Source: Serripes groenlandicus (Eukaryota > Mollusca > Bivalvia > Cardiida > Cardiidae). Taken from it: DNA of 64,000 nt. The notes under the pieces are model-generated. The model worked only from the letters and a program-made list of their open reading frames with translations, was not told the DNA's origin and searched no databases. Position numbers and translations under genes: made by a program. This document shows, in pieces, positions 11,130 to 22,700 of the stretch (the first letter of the stretch is position 1; the number at the start of each line of letters is the position of its first letter). Location: assembly GCA_031761405.1 (NCBI GenBank), contig JASEVX010000007.1, forward strand, positions 28,732,859 to 28,796,858, in the 5' to 3' direction.

Positions 11130-12950
11130 TAATACCTGTAGTAGTGGTAAATTACCCATGAAAACGCATTGGAAGAACTGACATAATACCTGTAGTAGTG
11201 ATAAATTATCAATGAAACACATTGAAGAACTGACATAGTACCTGTAGTAGTGATAAATTATCAATGAAACACATTGAAGAACTGACATAATACCTGTAGT
11301 AGTAGTAAACACATGAAACGCATTGAAGAACTGACATAGTACCTGTAGTAGTGATAAATAACCCATGAAACGCATTGGAAGAACTGACATAGTACCTGTA
11401 GTAGTGATAAATAACCCATGAAACGCATTGCAAGAACTGACATAGTACCTGTAGTAGTGATAAATAACCCATGAAACGCATTGGAAGAACTGACATAGTA
11501 CCTGTAGTAGTGATAAATAACCCATGAAACGCATTGCAAGAACTGACATAGTACCTGTAGTAGTAGTAAACACATGAAACGCATTGAAGAACTGACATAA
11601 TACCTGTAGTAGTGATAAATAACCCATGAAACGCATTGGAAGAACTGACATAGTACCTGTAGTAGTGATAAATAACCCATGAAACGCATTGCAAGAACTG
11701 ACATAGTACCTGTAGTAGTGATAAATAACCCATGAAACGCATTGGAAGAACTGACATAGTACCTGTAGTAGTGATAAATAACCCATGAAACGCATTGCAA
11801 GAACTGACATAGTACCTGTAGTAGTAGTAAACACATGAAACGCATTGAAGAACTGACATAATACCTGTAGTAGTGATAAATAACCCATGAAACGCATTGG
11901 AAGAACTGACATAGTACCTGTAGTAGTGATAAATAACCCATGAAACGCATTGGAAGAACTGACATAGTACCTGTAGTAGTGATAAATAACCCATGAAACG
12001 CATTGGAAGAACTGACATAGTACCTGTAGTAGTGATAAATAACCCATGAAACGCATTGCAAGAACTGACATAGTACCTGTAGTAGTAGTAAACACATGAA
12101 ACGCATTGAAGAACTGACATAATACCTGTAGTAGTGATAAATAACCCATGAAACGCATTGGAAGAACTGACATAGTACCTGTAGTAGTGATAAATAACCC
12201 ATGAAACGCATTGGAAGAACTGACATAGTACCTGTAGTAGTGATAAATAACCCATGAAACGCATTGGAAGAACTGACATAATACCTGTAGTAGTGGTAAA
12301 TTACCCTTGAAACGCATTGCAAGAACTGACATAGTACCTGTAGTAGTGATAAATAACCCATGAAACGCATTGGAAGAACTGACATAATACCTGTAGTAGT
12401 GGTAAATTACCCTTGAAACGCATTGCAAGAACTGACATAATACCTGTAGTAGTGATAAATAACCCATGAAACGCATTGCAAGAACTGACATAATACCTGT
12501 AGTAGTGATAAATAACCCATGAAACGCATTGCAAGAACTGACATAGTACCTGTAGTAGTGATAAATAACCCATGAAACGCATTGGAAGAACTGACATAGT
12601 ACCTGTAGTAGTGGTAAATTACCCTTGAAACGCATTGCAAGAACTGACATAGTACCTGTAGTAGTGATAAATTACCCATGAAACGCATTGAAAGAACTGA
12701 CATAGTACCTGTAGTAGTGATAAATAACCCATGAAACGCATTGGAAGAACTGACATAATACCTGTAGTAGTGGTAAATTACCCTTGAAACGCATTGCAAG
12801 AACTGACATAATACCTGTAGTAGTGGTAAATTACCCTTGAAACGCATTGAAAGAACTGACATAATACCTGTAGTAGTGGTAAATTACCCTTGAAAAGCTT
12901 TGGAAGAACTGACATAGTACCTGTATTAGTGGTAAACAAGAGAAAGTTGA
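11130..12950 (+). repeat. 53-bp minisatellite with a 261-bp higher-order repeat
   Basis: About 35 units of the type GAACTGACATAGTACCTGTA / GTAGTGATAAATAACCCATG / AAACGCATTG. A shorter 49-bp variant carrying AGTAGTAAACACATGAAACG recurs at 11301, 11562, 11823 and 12084, exactly 261 bp apart (4 x 53 + 49). Units toward 12950 carry GGTAAATTACCCTTG instead and lack the higher-order pattern. The - strand of the unit has no stop codon in any frame, which explains the very long apparent ORFs. Confidence 0.95.
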
Positions 12951-12959
12951 TGCAACGCA

Positions 12960-13869
12960 TCAATATCGCCGGAAATCCATACTGCAGTTATGCATAACAC
13001 TTACATTATAGTAGTTGAAAAAAAGTTATCAACTGAGGGGCATATTGGAACATCAGCGGTGAGGTCAACATTGGACATCTTTGCAGCAATCTACTTTTAA
13101 AACAATGAGAAAAGCGTTAAATCGCTGAAGACATGAGTTTTCTCTTTTTCTCAAAATGATATTAGCTTGGCATCCTAATTATATCATACTTTGACAAATA
13201 TTAAAATAAAGACCGATATTTATAAATTAGACCACCCTCGAATTATAATATCAGCTAAACAGTATAATTTCAAACTTAATTTCGAACATAAACTGAACCC
13301 TACAACATGTTAATTTATTGAAATTCTTTCCTTCCTTTTTTTTTTAAATGAAAATAACAAACTACTCATGTTTTAAAATTATGTGATGATGGCACCCTTG
13401 TGTCAATGATGAATAACAATATACAGATCGCAAGCAAAATGCCTGTGAATCTAATGACACATTTAAAATGGTCAAGGACGAAATAATTTTGTACGAAAGA
13501 CCCGAATCGTTTCTTTTTCGCATAGTTGTCGTTTTTACACTCTCTTTATAGGCAGAGAGTGTTCATTCAAAGTAATTTTTCTATTAAAACCAGTTTTATC
13601 TCAGTTTGTTCTTTTCTTCAGAACGGCTCTCTGCAAAGGAGATTGATCTACACACTTAGGTATTCGCTTGTCACGTGATCAACAGTTTTAGCTTAGAAAC
13701 AGTTCATATTTTAGATATACATGGATAAACATTATTAAATGCATTCTTCACAAATCAAGACATCTCTTTTAATTGATATTAAAAGGAGAATTCGCCGTGA
13801 TTTTTATCTCGATATTGACACATAACGGTCTGTTGCAAGTGTAATAGGGACTGTTTTGTCTTTGTAAAT
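12960..13869. other. Non-coding, nothing recognised
   Basis: A+T-rich sequence between the minisatellite and the gap; a small inverted repeat (ACTCTCT..AGAGAGT) near 13540 is the only structure seen. Confidence 0.4.
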
Positions 13870-14069
13870 NNNNNNNNNNNNNNNNNNNNNNNNNNNNNNN
13901 NNNNNNNNNNNNNNNNNNNNNNNNNNNNNNNNNNNNNNNNNNNNNNNNNNNNNNNNNNNNNNNNNNNNNNNNNNNNNNNNNNNNNNNNNNNNNNNNNNNN
14001 NNNNNNNNNNNNNNNNNNNNNNNNNNNNNNNNNNNNNNNNNNNNNNNNNNNNNNNNNNNNNNNNNNNNN
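13870..14069. other. Assembly gap (200 N)
   Basis: 200 undetermined bases. The same ~36-base sequence (TAGGGACTGTTTTGTCTTTG) lies immediately before and after the gap, so a tandem repeat is probably collapsed here. Confidence 0.95.
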
Positions 14070-14334
14070 TGCAAGTCTAATAGGGACTGTTTTGTCTTTG
14101 TAAAAAATAAATAAAAAAATAAACGCGAGTCAAAATAAAGAGACTGCAAATACTTAAAAACATCGGAATATTTATTTCATTTTAGATGTGTCATAACTCA
14201 GTGATTTTAAACAAACGCATTGTAATATGTTCAAGACATTTAAAAAAAAAAAATTCTAATAATAACTCGCCCTCCCATGTCATTTCCGAAAAGCTATTAA
14301 AAATATAAGTCGCGGGCTTCTGCCCGGCGACTAA

Positions 14335-14370
14335 TTACCCATGCAACGCATTGGAAGAAGTGAAATACTG
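14335..14370 (+). repeat. Isolated minisatellite unit fragment
   Basis: TTACCCATGCAACGCATTGG followed by AAGAAGTGAAATACTG matches the unit of the 11130-12950 array, 1.4 kb beyond its end. Confidence 0.65.
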
Positions 14371-14396
14371 CTGAAAACATCATCAACTCTTAATCA

Positions 14397-14610
14397 AATA
14401 CAGACGATTTCTGGCGCCTCTGCAGCAGACTACGTTTGTAAACATTCTGGCAAAACTAAGAAATACTCATAGCGAAAATTACTCATTTTGCCACATTGTG
14501 TTCGACACTATTTAATAATTAAACTCCCATTTATGGAGATTGATCATGATTTTGACATAATATTTTCAAAGTCAAATGCTGCAAATGTGTTGTATGTCGG
14601 AAAGGGCCAA
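14397..14610 (+). repeat. TTAA MITE family A, diverged copy
   Basis: Contains GGCGCCTCTGCAGCAGACTA and GTCGGAAAGGGCC; terminal TTAA lost. Confidence 0.6.
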
Positions 14611-14967
14611 CAAACAAAAATAAAATATTAACGAGTCAAACTAGGAAGTTCCATATCAGACTACGATAACCGGCATGTCTATGATGAATAGGACTAATTG
14701 TTCACTATTCTCTATTTAATGTTTAATAATTAATTATACATGTACTTTCATTTATAAAGAATCGTCATATAAATATATGCCCATTATTTTTTACAAAGTC
14801 ATCTGCTGCATATATTTATTTCTGGAAAATGGAAATCTTATCATCAATATTAACTCATTTCTTTACGTAGATCAGTTATTATTCAGCAATGTATTCAATA
14901 AAACAATTAATATACATAGACTAAATTCGGCTTACGTCATAGGGAAACTGACTCGGAACTTTTGAGA

Positions 14968-15175
14968 TTAACCCTTTCCCAAAGACTAACAAATCTGCAT
15001 CAGACGAATTTGAAAAGATAAAAGCAAACATACGGGGATATATGTGAACGGTCTGTAAATGAAACTATACGTATTAAATATAGTTGGAAAAACATTGGGG
15101 CAAGAGAAAAAAAATGCTTATTATGATCAATTTTTCCTTCTGTTTTTGAGAGTCAATTGCTTCAAAGTAGTTGGC
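14968..15175 (-). repeat. TTAA MITE family A, diverged copy
   Basis: Left TTAACCCTTTCCCAAAGACT; the middle is recognisable (GTTGGAAAAACATTGGGGCA), the right end is lost. Confidence 0.55.
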
Positions 15176-15204
15176 CATGAACTGTTGACCCAGCGACTTG
15201 CAAT

Positions 15205-15298
15205 TAATATAGGTGAAAGGTGTTTAACGCCGCTTTCAACAATGCTTGAAATACATCACGGCGTTTTCTTGATAATTTACCATTACTATCGATGATAT
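15205..15298 (-). repeat. tRNA-SINE 3' fragment
   Basis: Reverse-oriented tail: GTGTTTAACGCCGCTTTCAA and CATCACGGCGTTTTCTTG, the conserved 3' half of SINE family 1. Confidence 0.6.
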
Positions 15299-15417
15299 TT
15301 ATCCTGACCGTGATGCATCGGTCGTTATGCTATCCCAGCATCCCTTTGCGCCAAAGAGGAAATGCCACACTTGTCTTCGTCATTAGGCTGACCACAGCCG
15401 AGAGAAAAAAAAACCAC

Positions 15418-15650
15418 ACAATACCTCGTTAAAGATACTACAAATATAGTCTCTCTATATTGTATATGAGAACATTTGGGGTATCCCACCAAGGACCGTA
15501 TTACTATAAATAGCCTCTCTATATGGTTCGTGTACTATAATAATAATGAATTGTATAGGCCTATGTTTATACGAAAACATTACGGTCATTATTAGTAAAG
15601 CATATTGACAATATAGAGAGACTTTTTGTAGTATCATAACGTGGTATTGT
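15418..15650. mobile_element. MITE with ~40-bp terminal inverted repeats
   Basis: Left ACAATACCTCGTTA..GATACTACAAA..AGTCTCTCTATATTGT is mirrored by ACAATATAGAGAGACT..TTGTAGTATC..GGTATTGT at the right. 233 bp, no ORF. Confidence 0.7.
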
Positions 15651-15831
15651 CAGGGATATTTCTTCAATTATTTCTCAAATGTAAACTCGAAAGCTTGTGG
15701 TCTGTGCCTAACATTGTACGAACCCTGGTCTCATGCTCCCAACGCTATAACCACGTCATCATGGAGACGGTAACCTAGGTGATTATACAAGTTGTTCTTG
15801 AGTTATTCATAGGTCACAGAGTACTATTTAT

Positions 15832-16028
15832 TTAACCCTTTCCCACATACAACAAATCTGCAGCAGACGACATTGAACACATTTAAGTCGAACATATGGA
15901 AATTCTCTATAAGTGAAATAAATTCTTGAATAAAAACAACAAACACAATGAGATATTTCTCCTTTTGTCATAATGTTTTTCAAAAATCGTCCGCTGCAGA
16001 GGCGTCAAAATATAATTTATGATGTGAG
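15832..16028 (-). repeat. TTAA MITE family A, diverged copy
   Basis: TTAACCCTTTCCCACATACA at the left; GTCCGCTGCAGAGGCGTCAA near the right; right TIR degraded. Confidence 0.65.
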
Positions 16029-16377
16029 TCTTTTTTTGTTTGCGTACCTGTGGAATTACCTTGCACTGTACTCTCAATTTACCACGGTATTGTCGATGTA
16101 GATTCAACTGTCGCATACTGGTACAACAATGTCAGTTTACATAGACATAAGAAATAAGTTGATATTTTTAAGTATTCATCATGCGACACTTGGATTTATA
16201 CTGTATGCGAATGTTTGGGGGAAAAGATAATTTCATATGGAAACAGAATTATGAGAAAAGGCGAAGTTGCCTGTTTTCAAAAGTTGTTATCGACAAAGGC
16301 GCGACATGTCGCCTGTATCAGGTAAATATCAAACGTAACAAACACACAGTTAAACAAGAATTGTTACTCAATATTTC

Positions 16378-16445
16378 TACTATTATTTCTATAACTACTA
16401 CTACTACTACTATTACTATTTCCATTGATACAACAGCTACTACTT

Positions 16446-16482
<37 letters not shown>

Positions 16483-16570
16483 TACACCTACATCAATTAT
16501 CAATTACTACAACTACAACTGCTATAATTACTACTACTATTACAACAACAGTAACTTCTCTTATAACTAC
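16378..16570 (+). repeat. (ACT)n microsatellite, interrupted
   Basis: Long runs of ACTACTACT with interruptions. Open frames across it (poly-Thr, poly-Leu, poly-Val) are repeat artefacts. It lies just upstream of the Shisa-like ectodomain exon. Confidence 0.9.
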
Positions 16571-16626
16571 TTATAATAAGTATAAGAACAGCAAGAAAAT
16601 AATAAAGTTTTCTGTTCCCATTGTAG

Positions 16627-16758
16627 AGGTGTACAGCCGAGAATGTTACAACTTTCGAGAAGAGCCCAAGGTTCGGGATTGTCCACACGGTTGCTGTGGT
16701 GAAGACTATGCAGAATATTGCTGTGATGCAACTTTACAGATTGTCGGCTCGGCTATAG
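16627..16758 (+). CDS. Shisa/CYYR1-like gene: Cys-rich ectodomain exon
   Basis: Acceptor ttgtag at 16621-16626, donor ggtgag after 16758. It encodes 43 full codons from VYSRECYNF to VGSAI, with CC pairs spaced as in Shisa-like ectodomains, and ends with the first residues of the membrane helix. A (ACT)n microsatellite sits just upstream in the intron. Confidence 0.75.
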   Translation, partial: RCTAENVTTFEKSPRFGIVHTVAVVKTMQNIAVMQLYRLSARL

Positions 16759-19700
16759 GTGAGTTGTCACTGTGTCCTTGACCCTCATATACAACAGACG
16801 AAGTTGAAAACATTACGGCAGAACTATCGAAAAGGGTATAATAATTATAAAGTTGAAAACAAATTTCTCATTTTGCCACAATGTTTTTAAAAGCAGTCTG
16901 CCACAGATGCGTCATACTCGTTTACAAGTTGGAAAGTATAAATTATTTTGATACAGATAAATAGACAGAAAAATGTTTATACAGCAAAACGGATACATTT
17001 TCATTCCTACATGTAACCCACATAAATGTATATAACAAATTTGTTTTAATTAGCGCTTTAATATTGACCCAAAACACTTTTTGTCTTATCGAGGTCAAAT
17101 ATTCAAAACGAAATAAGACACACAATGTCAAGTTGTCGCGCTGTTATAAAGTCAACAAATCTATGGCGGAAACCGGAACCAGCACTTACTAAACGAGCCT
17201 CACTTTACAAATAGGCGTCGATCATAATTAAACAAACCGGTGACATTGTACTGGTCGAAATGGAACGACTGTTTGTGATAATAGTTCATAGAATACATGG
17301 ATCTTCTAAGCGCATCACGCCACCGGATCAAATCTATAATTTGGGTCTACCCAAATAACATTGCGACTGAAACATCGATGACAGTATAAATAATAGTAAT
17401 TCAAGTCTTACTGGTAATTAAAACAGGAAACACCGTGATGTTACTGAAATACTGTAATACTGTTGAAAACGGCGTCAAACACAATTAAAACAAAGTTCTT
17501 AATACATATTATTCTATATACAGTCTTAGAGTTCCGGTTTGAACTGGCGGTACTCAAATAAGGATCGCCTGTTCCCCGATTGCAATGTTAAAATTTAATG
17601 AAAGTATCCTTTACGTTTTTATTTGTTTGGAACAAACAAATTTAGTTGCTGCAATTCTGAAGCCATACGTCTTATCGAAAATTCCATGAATTTCATACGC
17701 GTGAAAGTAGTACTCAATACTTGCTCTTACTTTTCAAATGCATCACGATTTTTGAAATAATGATATATTTATATCGTCTTTGTTTTCTTATGTGGTTCTT
17801 ATATTCAAAGAGAATTTGGAAATAAAATGAAACATTGTATTTTAAAACAAGAACGCGGAGAGATTTATAAATCTCAATGAGTGAACTGCTACAGGGAAAA
17901 CTATTTCCGATTTAAGCTCCAGATACGGTATTTGAATTTTCAATCACGCATTGAAAATGTAGATAAAAACAGAATTGAAAATATTTTCTTTGTGCCTTGT
18001 CGGCCATATAAATATAGTATAAAGAATTAAAAAAACAAATATGTGCGTCATAAAATGCATTTAAAATGAGAGTAACACATTTGCAGAGAAATCGTGATCG
18101 TCGAATTCTATTTATAAATACAACGGTATGGGGGGAGGGTCTAAAGTGCGGACGCGATCTGCGGACACATATATTATAGAGGGAAAATGCGGACAAATGC
18201 AATATAGTGGGAAAATGCTGACGCTATAGAATATAGAGCAAATCTTCGGACACATAAACAAGTGAAATAAACAAAAATAAGAAATATTTTGAAAACGTAT
18301 CTCAAATATATGTCTATTGAAAGTCTTAAAGCTTTCTCTTCAGTTTCATGTATAAAGGGAAGTAATCGGAAGTAAAATGTAAACTGCGAAAACTTGACGG
18401 AGTAAGTCGCTCAAAATAGTGATTTCTTATGTTTTTGTAGAATTACCTCCCTTTATTGAAATAAATAACATAGGTTTTCTGTACTTAAGTTATTATAGAT
18501 CATGCGATACAAAAAATAAACACTTATACAATAATGTTATAAATGTATAAAAATGCAATACAAAGATAAGTTCCATGCCGTATTTAAATTTTAATAAATT
18601 TTTAATCAAAACCCGTGTAAGGTTCTATAAAGATTTTATAAATAAAAAAAGTACACAGATTCTGTAGCGTTCCTCGGAGTTCTCTGGTATGAAAAAGGTT
18701 TGTTTCCGTCGAAGGCTCTACAAGCATCCACATTTCTTGCCCTGGAGACTTACCTGCTTGACTGTCAGATGACAGACAAAATATAAATAGTAGTTATCTT
18801 CTTTTTGTGCATTTTTAACTGGTTGAATACAGTGCAATTTATAAATGTTGCTCCCTTTTCGCCAATGTTATTTGTTTGGGGTGCCTAAGATCGCATCCTT
18901 AAATATTTAATCATTGCTTAATTAATTAACGACTGGGACTTTCGACCACGCTGAGATATTCTTTTACAGTTTTACGCATTCTACAAGTCAACTAAATCAA
19001 ATATAGGCGGAAAGAAAATATATCTCAATCAATAGGGGATACCCAGTAATCACCCCTACAGTTCTAAAAACAACAGAAATTTAGACTAAATAAATACACT
19101 TCCTTATTCAAAGGGGACCTTTAAATCATTACAGGAAGTGCAAAAACATAGATTCCCTTGTAACTACGTAGAAATTTGTAATGTTGTATTCTTAAATTGC
19201 ACTGTCTTCTTCCCTGGCCGTTGAACAGTTTTATGTACCCAAACAAATGCAGTGCCTTCAGCGCTTTGATTATTATAGGAATTACAGGGGTTTCAAAGTA
19301 CTTTCTCAATATATATATATATGTTGCTCTCTACAGGTAAAACTTATCCGAGACAGAAAGACAGATTGACACATCCAAAGCCGACAGTGTTTAAAAAAAA
19401 GCAGGAAAAGAAAAAATGCTTATAACAAGCAATTATCATTAACCCTTTCCCTCATAGGCTTTCCGACGCCTCTGCAGCAGACGGCTTTTTGAAAACATAG
19501 TGACAAAAGGAGAAATTGCACAAAACGTGCAATTTCTCCTTTTGTCACAATGTTTTCCACTTTTTGTCATAGGGTATCCATTCAATTATGGAGATTTTCC
19601 ATTTTTTGATAAAATACGTTCAAAGTCGTCTTCTGCAGAATTGCCGTATGAGGGAAAGGGTTAACGAACAATTATTTCCATTCCCAAAATTAAGTTGTCT

Positions 19701-22700
19701 TTACTTTAAATTTGCAAGGGATTGTTCCACACAGACGACGCGAGTACTGGTTTAAGTTTCCAGGAAGCAGACATTGAGCGTGATTGATATTAGCTAAAAG
19801 GTTGTTTCTTAATCGGTGTAAAATAAATAAGGTTAAACTTAATTTGCAAGGTGTAGAGAATAAATGAAACTTTTAAAATTCCCATGGTGAAAACACATCA
19901 TCTACGCTGATATATATATATATCAAAATGGAAGCCTTGATGAATATAGTAATGACTCTATATATATATACACCAGTTCAAGTCTAGGTATATTGAACGT
20001 ATACATTGTTCTTGTTGTTTCTGTCTTGCCTTGCACTTAACTATTTTGTTGACTAATCTAGTAAATCAATCTAGACAAAAAAAAACTGTGAGTCATGGTC
20101 ATCCAATATATTAATCAATCGAATGAAGACGGAAACAAAATAAACAAAGCATTAAGTGTTCTATATTCTTTCATTCCAGTCTATCGATTGCTCCCCACTT
20201 ATATTTCACTTATTCTTGCTAGTTAAATCCTATTTAAAAAAAAAAGAAAATCCCTTCTCTCAATAAATGTGAAACTTCATAAACACGTGTTTACAATAAT
20301 ACATGCAAATCAAACTGTTCAAGTGGCATAACATCAGCGGAAGTGACGTAGATTGAAAATAGGACCCGCCAAAATGGTTTGGATTGCTGTACACAGATTG
20401 TTTTTTACCATTCAATTATGACTTATAGCTGATGGTTTGCAAATATACATGCATCTAAAAGAAATACTGTTGAAAAAACCCAGTAAACTCCAACTAATAA
20501 ATCAACCTTAAGTGTTCAGGAGTCATTTAATTGTGTTCTGTTATATCGGTAAAAGGTATATTCTATATATCCACTGTCAGGGTAAAGGAATGTATCTACG
20601 GTAGAAATTTAAATTAATGAAGTCTTAAATCATTTAAAATCTGGTCTTTGACATCGGGAAAGAAGCTTCAACTATAATTGAATCGTGTCGGGTGAATGGT
20701 CCTTTAACGCTTCCCCACATGTAACACAACCTATTCCTCGGTAGTTCAGTCGGTAGCGAAGCTGGTTGTCAATCCAGGGGTTGTAAGCTTGAACCCCAGC
20801 TTGGCCAACATTCTTTCCGGCGTTTGACAAAAGTCAATGTGACAAGCGTCATTCGTGTTCCACCAATGGGCTAACAGTCTGTGTGGTAAAGCAGCCAGTT
20901 GCTTTGAAAGACAAATGTCTGGAGTACTGGTGTGAGAAAACAAGGAAACACACGGGTAGGTGAACTGGCCGCCTTCATATGACTAACAGATTGTTGAAAA
21001 CGGCGTTAAAACCAAATCAATCAACCCACATGTAACAAATTACCGCATAGCAGATGACGTCTTAAACGTCTAGGCAAAGATTTGGAAAATCCTTATGAAT
21101 GGACATGTTTTGACACTTATGAGACATGGCTTTTGCAAAAGGATGTCTGCTGAACATTTCTAAAAGTGCGTTTGCATAAGTAGTGGAGAGGTTTAATGAA
21201 CATCCCATTTTTGGTATTAAATTAAGGTGTTGGGCATCGCGCTGGCTGGCAACACATTCTAGTATTTGATCACAGGTTACAATTATGTTTCCTCTAAATA
21301 TAGGCAGACAGTGAAGGCTCTGCTAAGATTGCTTATCTGACCATATGCTGATCGCAAATAAACAAGATCACGTTTCGACTAATGTTTCTTTGTATTCCGA
21401 TATTTTACAAGTATATAAAATGATTGTTTTCTTCTTCTCTGTGTCTCGTTTATAACACACACATTATCAATAGAGACTCAAATTATACTCTTGCAAGTAA
21501 TTCGTTGGTTTTTTTCAAAAACTAAACCATTTGTCTGAACAGGCCGCATGTGCAATGGTGCAAACTCTTTTGTTGTTTTGGGGCAAAGATGGTGTTTTCA
21601 GTCTACAACTTCAAATTAATTTCTGCTAATTTTTCTCAGAGAGTTGAGTTTTGATTTATTCAGTTCGCTTCGTTTACCAAGTTGTACGCGTAAGCAATCA
21701 AGGCTTTACCATTTTTACAACCATTACACCGAACGAATCAATTGTTAAAAACAAAACGCGGCTAACAATGCTCATGACACAGGGCTTATTATATGATATG
21801 CGTCTAGCGATTTGGGTTCATAAATGTACCCGCATTTCCGTCGTCCGCTTATATGTTATACATATGAGCCATTCCACAGGAAAACCAACATTATGGCTCT
21901 GCGTAATATATCGATCCAGATCAGCCTTCGCTGTCCGCGCATGTTAATCCGGGCCGACACAATCCGTCTTAGGGGGATAGAGGTATAGAGTAATGATTCA
22001 TGAAACAGAAAATCCACATGAGGCGAAAAGTGTATGCCAGGGTTAGCCTGCGCGGCATGCTTAGGCTGATCCGGGTCGATACTTTACGCTGAGTCCACTG
22101 TGGCTCATATCTTAATGTATCATATGACTAAATTGGAAGTCTAGCCCAAGTAAAAGTGTATGCCAATATAACTTTAAATGAAGTCAAAGCAAAGTTTCAT
22201 TAAATGAATCTGAAGACTCGACTCGTATCTCGTTTTTTCTTGAAAACCGAAAGTATTATTTTGACAATGATTAGCAAAAGTTCTGGGAAGAGGAGACATT
22301 TCTCCTTTTGAGCAAATCCTTCTCTTTCGCATACATGTATCATATGCTATATACAGCGCATGTGTAGCCGATGTAGTTCTACGCCACCGGTATGACGTTA
22401 AACGATGTCAAACCGGGTTCCCACAACAGATCTGCAGCAGACGACTTTAAAAACATCTCGGCAAAAACACGAAAAATCTTTATAATTGTAGGTATAATTT
22501 CTGAAAAAAGTTGAAAACAATGTGGCAAAAGGAGAAATTGCTCGTTTAGAGTAATTTTTCCTTTTGTGGCGATGATTTAAAAGTCGTCTGCTGCAGATGC
22601 GTCAAAACGCGTCTAAAGTATATCGAAAGGAGACGGCTTTTTGAAGACATGGTGACAACAGAAGAAATTGCTGAAAACGAGCAATTTTCTCCTTTCGTCA

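Noticed and set aside
10995..12862. Long - strand open frames (up to 551 codons) rich in YYR/CQF repeats
   Set aside because: They are translations of the 53-bp minisatellite in each frame; no signal, domain or splice context.
11130..12950. CRISPR-like array (regular repeats)
   Set aside because: Units are contiguous without unique spacers, and the context is eukaryotic.
13769..14149. 126-codon - strand frame
   Set aside because: Runs through the 200-N gap.
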